A stretch of 64,000 nucleotides of DNA. Origin: Catenisphaera adipataccumulans. GTDB lineage: Bacteria; Bacillota_I; Bacilli_A; Erysipelotrichales; Erysipelotrichaceae. A model generated the notes under the pieces. It was not told the origin of the DNA. It was given only the letters and a program-made list of their open reading frames with translations, and did no database searches. Made by a program: the position numbers and the translations under genes. Shown in pieces: positions 32,601-40,472 of this stretch; the stretch's first letter is position 1; each line of letters opens with the position of its first letter. The stretch is from NCBI RefSeq assembly GCF_014202755.1, contig NZ_JACHHK010000001.1, positions 1 through 64,000 of the forward strand, in the 5' to 3' direction.

Positions 32601-33963
32601 CTTCGATGGTCTTGGCATGTTCTACATCGGTCTGATGGATATGCGTCAAGGCAGAAATCTGCGCCGGGATCGGCATCTGCGGATTGATGAACATCTGCTT
32701 GCGGCCAATTTCCTCGCGGTTTTTCATCTTGACTGCACCAAATTCAATGATCCGGTCCAGACGATTGGAAAGACCGGTCGTCTCCAGGTCAAAAACCACA
32801 TAGGTTGCCTCCGATAAAAGGCGATGATCGTTATTATAGAGGACCTTGAACTGTTCATCGACCATGTCCATTTCACAGCCGTACATGATCTTAAATTTTC
32901 GGTCCGGATGATTTTTCAACAAACTGTCGACCTTATTCTGAGCGAACGGAAACGCCTGCACCACATCGTGATCACAGATCCCCAATCCTTCCATGCCCCA
33001 GTCAAATGCCGTCTGGATGAACTCTTCAATTTCGCACACACCGTCCATTTCTGAAAAATTGGAATGGATGTGCAGTTCGGTCCGTTTTTCAGCGGCTTCA
33101 TCCATACGCTTGGATGCGGAAATCGGTTCGATCCGATCGATCATGACACTCAGACAATGCAGAAAAGAGTCATCATCGACCCGTCCGGTGATCCGCACGG
33201 TCTGACCGTTTTGTATCGCTTCCAGCTCTTCGCGGCTGTTCCGTTTATTTTCAAATCGTTTAGCAACGATCGCATCATCATAGTCGCTGATATACAGTTC
33301 CTGCAGCAGTTTTCCGCTTTTCAGCTCCCGGTTTTCCAAAGCGAAGATATGCCCTTCAAAGCAGACATTGGTCATTCCGGCCTGAAGATCCCGGATCGGC
33401 AGCATGGTCGGCGCCTCACGGCGGTAGCTTGTGCGGGGCTGTGGCTTTTCCGGCATCGGAACGGTTTTCGGCAGATCCATCTCTTTGACTTCGATCGTAT
33501 CGTCTTCTTCAATTTTCTGACAGACCATATGCATCGTGATGCCGTAGGTTTGCAGCGCTTCGGTCAACTTCGGCATTGCCCGCTGCATCTTGGAAAAACG
33601 CTCTTCTTCCATGGTGTTAAAGACCACGGTGTCGTTTTCCAACAACGGATGCAGATACTGAAAAGGCCGCAGGACCGGCTGCCGGCCGGCGGCTGCGTTG
33701 ACATATGCATCCAGGTCGGCCAATGAGACCGTGCCCTGATCCGCAGTGATCTCCGCCTCGATCGCGACATGCAGCGCGATCTGCAGCTGATGTTTCCATG
33801 CTCGATACACATCAAAAGGAAGCGCCTGTTCCACATGCACTTTAAGTTCAAGGGTCTGCCGTGTTTTATGATACACCGGCACATCCGACCACGTAGCGGT
33901 CTTAAAATAGGAAACAATATCCTCACTTAAAATTTTCTCAAACGCTTCGTATACTTCCATCAT
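29668..33963 (-). CDS. polC: DNA polymerase III subunit alpha, PolC type
   Basis: The 1431-residue replicative polymerase of Bacillota. An N-terminal domain and OB fold are followed by the first part of the PHP domain (TELHIHSNFSEMDG near residue 296), interrupted as usual by the proofreading exonuclease (FDLETTGLS near 388, HNATFDVGF, HRADYDAQ). A zinc site (CPKCHHYEF, CPVCGATM) lies around residue 900, and the catalytic aspartates are in PDIDLNF near 955. AAGGAAG precedes the start. It is the only DNA polymerase in the window. Confidence 0.98.
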   Translation of the reverse strand: MMEVYEAFEKILSEDIVSYFKTATWSDVPVYHKTRQTLELKVHVEQALPFDVYRAWKHQLQIALHVAIEAEITADQGTVSLADLDAYVNAAAGRQPVLRPFQYLHPLLENDTVVFNTMEEERFSKMQRAMPKLTEALQTYGITMHMVCQKIEEDDTIEVKEMDLPKTVPMPEKPQPRTSYRREAPTMLPIRDLQAGMTNVCFEGHIFALENRELKSGKLLQELYISDYDDAIVAKRFENKRNSREELEAIQNGQTVRITGRVDDDSFLHCLSVMIDRIEPISASKRMDEAAEKRTELHIHSNFSEMDGVCEIEEFIQTAFDWGMEGLGICDHDVVQAFPFAQNKVDSLLKNHPDRKFKIMYGCEMDMVDEQFKVLYNNDHRLLSEATYVVFDLETTGLSNRLDRIIEFGAVKMKNREEIGRKQMFINPQMPIPAQISALTHIHQTDVEHAKTIEEALPELLEFIGDAVLIAHNATFDVGFMNAACRQCGLPELRNPWIDTLPLAQSLLDLKSYRLGSVCRFYHVPYDGEGAHRADYDAQVLSQCFCHMLNEYPSDASLDVLEHVDSSDSLRKVHPYHIAVYAKNADGLKELYELITASHTDYLAYNRKSVSAKTSGKPRIPRSVLKAAHDKGNLLFGSACQNGEVFELAQTRSAADLEAAVDFYDYIEIQPLECYKNLIDRHTIRSVDDLKQILMFIMDAAKKKGTPVAATGDAHYVDPHEKRIRDIYINAKAIGGLRHPLYIYDAQKRKMTSAPSQHLRTTDEMFKEFDWLEDKEAYQIIVENPKKILEQAETIYPLKKGTYPPKMEGSDQKLRDICFETAHHTYGEELPDLVEKRLNRELDSIIGNGYAVVYYISHLLVKKSNEDGYIVGSRGSVGSSFVATMSGITEVNPLIPHYICPKCHHYEFLEEGTVSSGFDLEDKTCPVCGATMRGDGQDIPFETFLGFEGEKVPDIDLNFSGEYQPVAHNYCKEVFGEEHAFRAGTVGTVAEKTAYGYVKGYEEEMGLEPFSEAKRMDLAKGCEGVKRTTGQHPAGIVIVPDDMDVHDFTPVQYPANNPMSEWKTTHFDFHQIHDNILKFDILGHVDPTAMRMLEDITGIKVTTLPMNDKDTMAIFSSTETLKIDTTRYDQITGAAGLPEFGTPFVRGILEKTRPTTFSELVTISGLSHGTDVWLGNAETLIDNGTCKLSEVIGCRDDIMVDLMGYGLEPKTAFTIMESVRKGRGLKDEWIKEMRAHDVPEWFIDSCLKIKYMFPKAHAVAYVTMAVRIAWFKVHQPLAYYCMFFSIRCDAYDIQTMIAGEEAIRARMTELKTKMSNNTAEKKDNDIYNTLELALEMYCRGYRFSNISIKRSQATDFIIDPDQENSILPPFTSIDGLGANVANSIVKAREEEAFLSKEDVLKRTQLSKSLMQTMDAMGALEDLDDLNQMRLF

Positions 33964-33979
33964 TTACTTCCTTTTCTGA

Positions 33980-34663
33980 TCATTGTGCCATTTTCTGAAA
34001 GGCATCTTTGGCGGCCATCTGTTCCGCCTTCTTTTTCGTGGTGCTCGTACCTACGCCAAGCAGAATATCGTCCAGATAAACGCCCATCTTAAAGGTCGGC
34101 GCATTGCTTGGACCGGTTTCTTCGAGCAATTTATATTGGATGGTCTTGCGTGAATCTGCCTGAATGACCTCCTGTAAATGGGTCTTGTAGTCGGTGACAT
34201 CGTCCCCCTTCACCTGTGTGAAGACCGGTTTCATCACTTTGGTCAGGATCTCATCGCAAAGACCGTATCCTTGATCCAGATAGATCGCACCGATACAGGC
34301 TTCAAACTGATCGGCCATGATGCTGCGGCGATGCCGGCCGCCCATCTTCTCTTCGCCGACCCCCAGCATCAAAAATTCATACCATCCAAGTTCTTCGTTC
34401 AGTTTTGCCAAGGTAGCTTCACAGACAGTCTGGGCCCGAAGCATCGTCATCTGTCCTTCATGCATTTTCGGACGCATATGCATCAGCTGATCGGCGCTCC
34501 ACACCTGCAGGACCGCATCCCCCATAAACTCCAACCGCTCATTGTTGTCGATATGCGAATGATGTTCATTGGCATACGAAGAATGTGTGCAGGCTTCCGT
34601 GTAAAGATCCGGATCACTGACCGCATACCCCTGGTTTTTCATCCAATCAATCAAAGTTTTCAT
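33980..34663 (-). CDS. rnc: Ribonuclease III
   Basis: A 227-residue double-strand-specific endonuclease. The signature ERLEFMGDAVLQVWSADQL holds the catalytic acids; the second acid cluster is in DQFEACIGAIYLDQG. A dsRNA-binding domain makes the C-terminal third (TFKMGVYLDDILLGVGTSTT, KKKAEQMAAKDAF). The ATG at 34663 follows GGGAGT and overlaps the coaD end by 17 bases. Confidence 0.96.
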   Translation of the reverse strand: MKTLIDWMKNQGYAVSDPDLYTEACTHSSYANEHHSHIDNNERLEFMGDAVLQVWSADQLMHMRPKMHEGQMTMLRAQTVCEATLAKLNEELGWYEFLMLGVGEEKMGGRHRRSIMADQFEACIGAIYLDQGYGLCDEILTKVMKPVFTQVKGDDVTDYKTHLQEVIQADSRKTIQYKLLEETGPSNAPTFKMGVYLDDILLGVGTSTTKKKAEQMAAKDAFQKMAQ

Positions 34664-35129
34664 TGTTTTTGACTCCCTTCCATACACAGTCCGGCACAAA
34701 ATGGGAAATATCTTGATGATATTTCAGCAGTTCTTTGACGTTGGAACTGGAACAATACTGGTATTCCGGGCGCGTAAAAAAACAAATCGTGTCCAGATTT
34801 TCATCGATTTCATGATTCATGAAATCCATGTTTTGTTCATAACTGAAATCATTCTCATTGCGGATGCCGCGGATCAGCACATGAACACCTGCCTGGCGGC
34901 AGGCATCTGCTGTCAGACCATGCTGAACGCGCACAGTGACATTGTCCAGATCGGCACAGGCTTCTTCGATCCACTGCCTGCGCTGTGCTTCTGAAAACAT
35001 CTGGTTTTTCAATGAATTCGGTGCCACAAAAACAACCACCTCTTCAAAGATGCGGCTGGCTCTTTTTATGACATCCAGATGACCGAGCGTGATCGGATCA
35101 AATGTTCCGCAGAAAGCAGCTTTTCTCAT
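34647..35129 (-). CDS. coaD: Pantetheine-phosphate adenylyltransferase
   Basis: A 160-residue nucleotidyl transferase of CoA synthesis. The TxGH-like motif FCGTFDPITLGHLDVI and the RGIRNENDFSYE and SSSNVKELL motifs are intact. It overlaps rsmD at its start (ATGA) and rnc at its end, giving the common rsmD-coaD order. Confidence 0.97.
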   Translation of the reverse strand: MRKAAFCGTFDPITLGHLDVIKRASRIFEEVVVFVAPNSLKNQMFSEAQRRQWIEEACADLDNVTVRVQHGLTADACRQAGVHVLIRGIRNENDFSYEQNMDFMNHEIDENLDTICFFTRPEYQYCSSSNVKELLKYHQDISHFVPDCVWKGVKNNENFD

Positions 35130-35662
35130 TCTGTTCCTTCCTTTCTATAATACGTTATTTTACAAGCCCGATAGGTCTTTTCCTTATATTTGACAAACCC
35201 GGAACAACGCTCGGGCAGAACATCTTCCGGCAGGCTTTCGATGACCACGCGGCCTTTATCCGCCACATGATCAGACAGCTTCGCAAGCAATTCAACATTC
35301 CGCTGTTTGGCATACGGCGGATCAATATAAACCACATCAAAGGCGGGCAGCTGCGGCAGGATCATAAAGATATCGCCTTGATAGACTTCACAGGCATCCT
35401 GCGCCTGCAAGGACGCAATATTCTTCTTGATCGTACGTACGGCTTTACGGTCCCGGTCGACCAGAACGACGTGATCCATGCCTCTGGACAAAGCTTCCAG
35501 CGCCATGTTTCCCGTGCCTGCATAGCAATCCAAAAACCGGCCGCTGATCGGACCGAGACTGGAGAAAACGGCGCCTTTGATTTTATCTGCTGTCGGCCGG
35601 GTCGCCTGTCCCGGCACGCTTTCCAGACGGCGGGATCGATACTTGCCGGCAATGATCCGCAT
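35126..35662 (-). CDS. rsmD: 16S rRNA (guanine966-N2)-methyltransferase
   Basis: A 178-residue Rossmann methyltransferase. RIIAGKYRSRRL opens the protein, the SAM site is FLDCYAGTGNMALEALSRG, and the catalytic motif is VYIDPPYAK. Start overlaps the stop of the FtsW/RodA gene (TAATG). Confidence 0.95.
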   Translation of the reverse strand: MRIIAGKYRSRRLESVPGQATRPTADKIKGAVFSSLGPISGRFLDCYAGTGNMALEALSRGMDHVVLVDRDRKAVRTIKKNIASLQAQDACEVYQGDIFMILPQLPAFDVVYIDPPYAKQRNVELLAKLSDHVADKGRVVIESLPEDVLPERCSGFVKYKEKTYRACKITYYRKEGTE

Positions 35663-36864
35663 TACTCTTCCTCCCGCCGGCGGATCTTACTGATGCAGTT
35701 CTGGCTGATGCCCATCGCGGCACAGATACCGATCAGACTGGAACCGCCGCTGGAAATAAACAGCAGCGGCACGCCCGTAAACGGAATGAAGCAGGCGACG
35801 CCTCCGACATTCAAGAAAAAATGCATGAACAAGTACATGGCTGTACCGCCTAATATGACACGATAGCCGGTGTCGTTGGTGACCATTGCATAATGAAACA
35901 GGCGTGATAAAATCGCGATATAGAAAAAGATAATATAGGCTAAGCCGAAAATGCCCGTTTCTTCGATGACGATCGCCAAAATGTAATCATTGTCTGCCTG
36001 GGTCAGATAGCCGTATTTCCGGCTGGAATTGCCCAGTCCGCGGCCGATGATATTGCTTGATGCGATACCATAAAGCGAGTTGGCCGGCTGATAGCCTTCG
36101 CCGTAAATATCATTATATGGATTTTTCGCATTGGCGACCCGCGTCGCAATGTGTGAAAACGGTGTCTGGGCAATGATATTGGTTCCGATATCGGTGACGC
36201 CGAACAATAAGATTGCGAGGCAGATGCCGGCTGCCAAAAGCCTCTTGATGTGTTTCTGCATCACTTTCAAAGAAGGAACCGACGGAATCAGCAGACATGT
36301 CAAAAAGATCATCAGTAAAATGACCAATGTTCCAATATCGCGCTGGGCCAAGATCAAAAGGCCGAAGACCCCCATGACGATCAGCGGAAAACGAAACAGT
36401 CTGCCAGGATGATTCAGCAGGCCCTTTTTTCTCTTTCCCTGATAAAGCGCCGCCGCAACGACCGCGATCATATAGGATTTAACGAATTCCGATGGCTGAA
36501 TGGTAATGCCGCCAGGCAATCGGATCCACGCCTGACTGCCGCCGGATGCAGAGAACAAGAATGTCGCTGCCGTCAGCAGAAAAAGAACGACCATGAAGCC
36601 GTACTGCCAAAAGGCAAAACGGCGGAAGCTGAACCATTTGGAACAAGCACACATCACACCGTAGCCCACCGCCATAAAGATCACTTGTTTGACAATATTC
36701 ATCAAAACGACCAACGGTGCCGTGCCGGTTTCTCCCATATCCGTGGAAACGATCATCAAGCTCCCGAACACCATCAGTGCCAGGACCGACAACGTAATAT
36801 AACCGTCGCTTTTCGGACGCAGTTGTATGATACGAAGCAAGCTTCGATTTTTTTTCTTTGGCAT
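35662..36864 (-). CDS. FtsW/RodA family peptidoglycan polymerase
   Basis: A 400-residue SEDS protein with about ten membrane segments. The family loops are clear: IQPSEFVKSYMI near residue 120, LAQRDIGTLVI, and GRGLGNSSRKYGYLTQADND, which includes the catalytic acid loop. SEDS proteins polymerise lipid II together with a class B PBP. FtsW or RodA cannot be told apart from sequence alone; the gene is not next to a division cluster. A promoter shared back to back with def lies upstream. Confidence 0.9.
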   Translation of the reverse strand: MPKKKNRSLLRIIQLRPKSDGYITLSVLALMVFGSLMIVSTDMGETGTAPLVVLMNIVKQVIFMAVGYGVMCACSKWFSFRRFAFWQYGFMVVLFLLTAATFLFSASGGSQAWIRLPGGITIQPSEFVKSYMIAVVAAALYQGKRKKGLLNHPGRLFRFPLIVMGVFGLLILAQRDIGTLVILLMIFLTCLLIPSVPSLKVMQKHIKRLLAAGICLAILLFGVTDIGTNIIAQTPFSHIATRVANAKNPYNDIYGEGYQPANSLYGIASSNIIGRGLGNSSRKYGYLTQADNDYILAIVIEETGIFGLAYIIFFYIAILSRLFHYAMVTNDTGYRVILGGTAMYLFMHFFLNVGGVACFIPFTGVPLLFISSGGSSLIGICAAMGISQNCISKIRRREEE

Positions 36865-36884
36865 AGATTCCCTCCGGTCCCCTT

Positions 36885-36936
36885 ATAATAACTATGAATC
36901 AAAAAAATTGTCAATGAAAACAAAATAGACTAGAAT
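36885..36936. promoter_or_regulatory. Back-to-back promoters for ftsW/rodA and def
   Basis: Plus strand: TTGTCA (36908-36913), 17 bases, TAGAAT (36931-36936) for def. Minus strand: TTGACA (36909-36914), 18 bases, TATTAT (36885-36890) for the FtsW/RodA gene. The two -35 boxes overlap almost fully, so the two promoters should compete for polymerase. Confidence 0.8.
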
Positions 36937-36954
36937 ACTCCATAGGTGATAAAA

Positions 36955-37506
36955 ATGAAAATACATGCAGAAGATATAATTCTCGACAGCAACCCGCTGA
37001 TCCGCAGACACAGCGAAAAAGTCAGCCTGCCGCTCAGCGACGAAGACCGCGGGATCCTGCAGGCGCTGCTCGACTACGTGCACCGTTCTCAGGATGAGGA
37101 GACGGCTGAAAAAGAAGGCATCCAGCCGGCAGTCGGCATTGCGGCCATTCAGATCGGCATCCCCAAACAGCTGATCGCGGTCGTTGTTCCGGAAGAAGAC
37201 GGCGTCAAGGAAGCGGCCCTGGCCAATCCGAAGATCATTTCTGAATCGGTGCAGAACAGTTATCTGCAGAACGGCGAAGGCTGTCTCTCGGTTCCGGATG
37301 AACACGAAGGACACGTGTTCCGTCATGCGCGTGTGACAGTGCGCGGCTACGATTTGATCCAGGATCAGGAAGTGAAGATCAGAGCGTCGGGTTACTTTGC
37401 GATCGCGCTGCAGCACGAGATCGATCATTTATCCGGTAAATTGTTTTATGACCGCATCGATCCGAAAGATCCATGGAAAAGCGATCCCGAAGCAGAAGTT
37501 ATTTAA
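36955..37506 (+). CDS. def: Peptide deformylase
   Basis: A 183-residue Fe/Zn hydrolase that removes the formyl group from new proteins. All three motifs are present: GIAAIQIGIP (motif 1, GxGxAAxQ-like with AVGIAAIQ), EGCLSVP (motif 2), and HEIDHLSG (motif 3 with the metal ligands). Type II length. ATG at 36955 is chosen with AGGTGA before it; a GTG at 36946 is possible. Confidence 0.95.
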   Translation: MKIHAEDIILDSNPLIRRHSEKVSLPLSDEDRGILQALLDYVHRSQDEETAEKEGIQPAVGIAAIQIGIPKQLIAVVVPEEDGVKEAALANPKIISESVQNSYLQNGEGCLSVPDEHEGHVFRHARVTVRGYDLIQDQEVKIRASGYFAIALQHEIDHLSGKLFYDRIDPKDPWKSDPEAEVI

Positions 37507-37533
37507 CTTCTGTTTTTTTTCGATACGGAAATT

Positions 37534-37541
37534 GCTATAAT
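37534..37541 (+). promoter_or_regulatory. Possible promoter of RNase J gene
   Basis: TGC-TATAAT forms an extended -10 about 25 bases before the RNase J start codon; the -35 region is only a T run. Confidence 0.55.
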
Positions 37542-37565
37542 AGGATAGAAAGAAAGAGGTTCAAT

Positions 37566-39353
37566 ATGCCAAACAAACAATACAAGAATCTTGGGCATAC
37601 GAACACCAATCGAAACACGTATCATGTCGAAAAAGGCGATACGCTCATTTATGCCTTGGGCGGCTTAGGAGAAGTCGGCAAGAACATGTACTGTTTCGAA
37701 CATGACAATGAAATATTGATTGTCGATTGCGGCGTCTTATTCCCAGGCGACGATTTGCTGGGTGTGGACTACGTTATTCCGGATTACCATCATTTGATCC
37801 GCATGAATAAAAAACGCAAAGTCCTTGTGATCACCCACGGCCACGAAGATCATATCGGCGGTATTCCGTTTTTACTGCGTCAGGTGAAGATCGACGCCAT
37901 TTACGCACCGAGATTCGCAAAAGCATTGATTCAAAAAAAATTAAGTGAACATAAAGGCTTGGAACGAACAAAGATCATTGAGATCAACGGCGATTCCAGC
38001 ATCAATATGCGCTATTTCCAAGTCGGCTTCTTTGATACGATCCACTCGATCCCCGACAGTCTGGGCGTACTGATCAACACCCCGAACGGCCGTATCGTAG
38101 AGACCGGTGATTTCAAATTTGACCTGACACCGGTCGGCACCAATGCGGATTATCAGAAGATGGCTTTTATCGGCGCATCGCACTGCGACCTGCTGATGTC
38201 CGATTCCACCAACTCCGGTGTCGAGGATTTCTCCATTTCGGAACGAAAAGTTGCCGATGAGATCCTTGAGATCATGCGCCGCACAAAAAAGCGTCTGATC
38301 GTCGCGACTTTCGCGTCGAATGTCCATCGTGTCTCGCAGATCATCGAAGCGGCCTTGAAATGTGACCGCAAAGTGATCGTCTTCGGCCGCAGCATGGAGA
38401 ATGCCGTCGACATCGGCCGGAAAATGGGTACCATCCACATCAAGAACAACCAGATGCTTTCACGTGAAGATCTGGCCCATACCCCGGATGAAAAGGTCTG
38501 CATTCTCTGCACCGGCAGTCAGGGAGAACCGCTGGCCGCTTTATCGCGGATCGCCAACGGCACCCATCGTTTCATCCATGTGAAACCGGGCGATACGATC
38601 GTCTTCTCCAGCAAGCCGATCCCGGGCAACCAGTCCAGCGTCAACCGGGTCGTGGACAATCTGTTCCGCGCCGGTGCAACGGTATTGAATAAATCGGTTT
38701 TGAACAATCTGCATACGACCGGCCATGCCAGTAAAGAAGAACAGAAGCTGATGATGCAGCTGATCGAACCAACCTATTTTATGCCGGTGCACGGTGAATA
38801 TAAAATGCTCATGCAGCACCGCATCACAGCCATGGAAGTCGGGATCCCGCCGGAAAACATCTTTGTATGCGCCAACGGCGATATCCTGATCCTGCGCAAC
38901 CATAAGGTGCTCCAAAGCAACTGGCGTTTCCAAGGCGATGATATTTATGTGGACGGCAATGATATTTCCGGTTTGTCCACCGCAGTCCTCAAGGACCGCC
39001 GCATCTTAGCGGAAAACGGTCTGGTCGCTGTGATCGTCGCCATCGATTCCAAGGCCAATTCACTGCTGGCGCAGCCGATCATCCTGTCCCGCGGGTTCGT
39101 TTTCGTAAAAAACAGCCAGGGACTGATGAAAGAAGCTTCCTTCATCGTCAATAAAGCCCTGCAGGAGCAGATGAAAGAAAAGACCACGTTCTCGGAACTG
39201 AAGAACTGTGTCCGTTCTGCACTGGAGCCTTATCTATATAAGAAGACCCACCGCAACCCGATCGTGATCCCGGTCATCATCAATTCCCGTCAGGCGATGG
39301 AAGAAATGCAGAATATGCGCCGGAACAAACGTTTCCGCAAAACAAAGTCATAA
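37566..39353 (+). CDS. Ribonuclease J
   Basis: A 595-residue metallo-beta-lactamase/beta-CASP ribonuclease acting in mRNA decay and 5' end processing. The metal motif THGHEDHIGGIP (about residue 86), the SDSTNS and ETGDFKFD motifs, and the beta-CASP parts (FASNVHRVSQI, GSQGEPLAALSR) are all seen. The C-terminal domain ends in a Lys/Arg-rich tail. ATG at 37566 follows AGAGG; a longer in-frame extension overlaps def and is rejected. Whether it is J1 or J2 cannot be told here. Confidence 0.95.
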   Translation: MPNKQYKNLGHTNTNRNTYHVEKGDTLIYALGGLGEVGKNMYCFEHDNEILIVDCGVLFPGDDLLGVDYVIPDYHHLIRMNKKRKVLVITHGHEDHIGGIPFLLRQVKIDAIYAPRFAKALIQKKLSEHKGLERTKIIEINGDSSINMRYFQVGFFDTIHSIPDSLGVLINTPNGRIVETGDFKFDLTPVGTNADYQKMAFIGASHCDLLMSDSTNSGVEDFSISERKVADEILEIMRRTKKRLIVATFASNVHRVSQIIEAALKCDRKVIVFGRSMENAVDIGRKMGTIHIKNNQMLSREDLAHTPDEKVCILCTGSQGEPLAALSRIANGTHRFIHVKPGDTIVFSSKPIPGNQSSVNRVVDNLFRAGATVLNKSVLNNLHTTGHASKEEQKLMMQLIEPTYFMPVHGEYKMLMQHRITAMEVGIPPENIFVCANGDILILRNHKVLQSNWRFQGDDIYVDGNDISGLSTAVLKDRRILAENGLVAVIVAIDSKANSLLAQPIILSRGFVFVKNSQGLMKEASFIVNKALQEQMKEKTTFSELKNCVRSALEPYLYKKTHRNPIVIPVIINSRQAMEEMQNMRRNKRFRKTKS

Positions 39354-39357
39354 ACAG

Positions 39358-39379
39358 CCGTCCGTTTGGACGGTTTTTT
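39358..39379 (+). terminator. Terminator of the RNase J gene
   Basis: Stem CCGTCC/GGACGG, loop GTTT, then six T. Confidence 0.92.
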
Positions 39380-39405
39380 GATCGGTGGCAACTTCACAGG
39401 AAAAA

Positions 39406-39414
39406 TGATAGAAT
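39406..39414 (+). promoter_or_regulatory. Extended -10 promoter of the phosphoesterase gene
   Basis: TGA-TAGAAT ends at 39414, so transcription should begin near 39421, about three bases before the ATG at 39424. Confidence 0.6.
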
Positions 39415-39423
39415 GATTGCGTT

Positions 39424-40278
39424 ATGACAAAGCTTCAAAAAAGACTCATCGTGATCCTGAGCATTCTGCTGGTGCTGGTGCTTTGTTTCGATATTTCTCT
39501 GGCCAACGCATTTTATCGGGCACCGAATCAGCTGCAGGTCAACTATATAACTTTGGAAAGTGAAGACATTCCCGAGTCGATGAATGATGTTTCGATCCTG
39601 TATTTCACCGATCTGCAGTACGGAACATTCGAAAATAAAGAACGTCTGGAAACGCTGGAAAAAGAAATCGACTATCTGGAACCGGACATCTGCATCTTCG
39701 GCGGTGACTTGTTCGATACCGATACCGTCTTGGACAGTCAGACAAAGAAAACGATCCGGAGTTTCTTAAGCAACATCGATGCACCGCTGGGCAAATTTGC
39801 GGTCCTCGGCGAGAAAGACACGCAGGACAGCGCCCGGAAACAGGCGGTTCTGAAAATCTACAAACAGTCACAAGTGGAAGTACTGACCAATCAGTCGGTC
39901 CTGCTGACCAATCGCTCCAGCGATGGGATCCATTTGGTCGGTCTGCAGTCTTCGGCACACATTGCCAAGGCGACCGCACATACTTCCGGTAAGACATACG
40001 ACCTGCTGGTCTGCCATAAACCGGATCTGCTGACGGATGAAAGCCTGGCCGACCGTTCGATCGACTTCGCTTTGGCGGGACATTCCCACGGCACGCAGAT
40101 CACCTATCCGTTCTTCGGCGGCTATCGGACCGAGAAAGGCGCGGAGAAGCTGAACCGCAGCGAAAGTCAGGATCTTTCCTTTGATTATGAAATCAGCGCC
40201 GGAGTCGGCTGTACGCGGGTCAATGCCCGCTACAATGCGGATCCGGAAGTCGATTACATCATTTTGCAGCACAAATAA
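39424..40278 (+). CDS. Membrane-anchored metallophosphoesterase-like protein with altered motifs
   Basis: A 284-residue protein with one N-terminal membrane anchor (residues 8-28) and an external calcineurin-like fold. GGDLFD, CHKPD and AGHSHGTQ are normal motifs. Two others are changed: the usual DxH reads FTDLQYG, and GNH(D/E) reads LGEKDT, so two metal or catalytic residues are missing. Either it uses another metal set or has lost classic phosphodiesterase activity. Related YkuE-like proteins act on cell envelope substrates. No ribosome binding site is seen before the ATG, which sits almost at the predicted transcript start. Confidence 0.82.
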   Translation: MTKLQKRLIVILSILLVLVLCFDISLANAFYRAPNQLQVNYITLESEDIPESMNDVSILYFTDLQYGTFENKERLETLEKEIDYLEPDICIFGGDLFDTDTVLDSQTKKTIRSFLSNIDAPLGKFAVLGEKDTQDSARKQAVLKIYKQSQVEVLTNQSVLLTNRSSDGIHLVGLQSSAHIAKATAHTSGKTYDLLVCHKPDLLTDESLADRSIDFALAGHSHGTQITYPFFGGYRTEKGAEKLNRSESQDLSFDYEISAGVGCTRVNARYNADPEVDYIILQHK

Positions 40279-40281
40279 CAC

Positions 40282-40306
40282 AACGGGCAGAAACTTTCTG
40301 CCCGTT
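40282..40306 (+). terminator. Terminator-like hairpin after the phosphoesterase gene
   Basis: Perfect 9-base stem AACGGGCAG/CTGCCCGTT with loop AAACTTT. The following T run is short, and its end overlaps the -35 of the thiT promoter. Confidence 0.7.
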
Positions 40307-40334
40307 TGCATTTAGATGCCGGCTGACGTATAAT
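40306..40334 (+). promoter_or_regulatory. Promoter of the TPP riboswitch and thiT
   Basis: TTGCAT (40306-40311), 17 bases, TATAAT (40329-40334). The predicted start lies just before the riboswitch. Confidence 0.82.
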
Positions 40335-40345
40335 ATCCACTGTCA

Positions 40346-40472
40346 AGACAGGGGCGCCTTCGGGCTGAGATGCACATGCTGTCCCTTATGACCTGATCTA
40401 GGTAATGCTAGCGTAGGGAGTTCTGAAAATCTTAGTATTCTCTTTACGCACCTAATTTGGAGGTGTTTTTTT
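40346..40472 (+). promoter_or_regulatory. TPP riboswitch with terminator/RBS-blocking hairpin
   Basis: The thi-box aptamer is clear: GGGGCGCC, then GGGCTGAGATG, then ACCTGATCTAGGTAATGC and GCGTAGGGA (40351-40419). It binds thiamine pyrophosphate and should shut off thiT when TPP is high. A hairpin CACCT/AGGTG (40449-40453 with 40461-40465) is followed by seven T and then the ATG. The same 3' arm contains the GGAGGTG ribosome binding site, so the hairpin could act both as a terminator and as a translation block. Confidence 0.95.
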
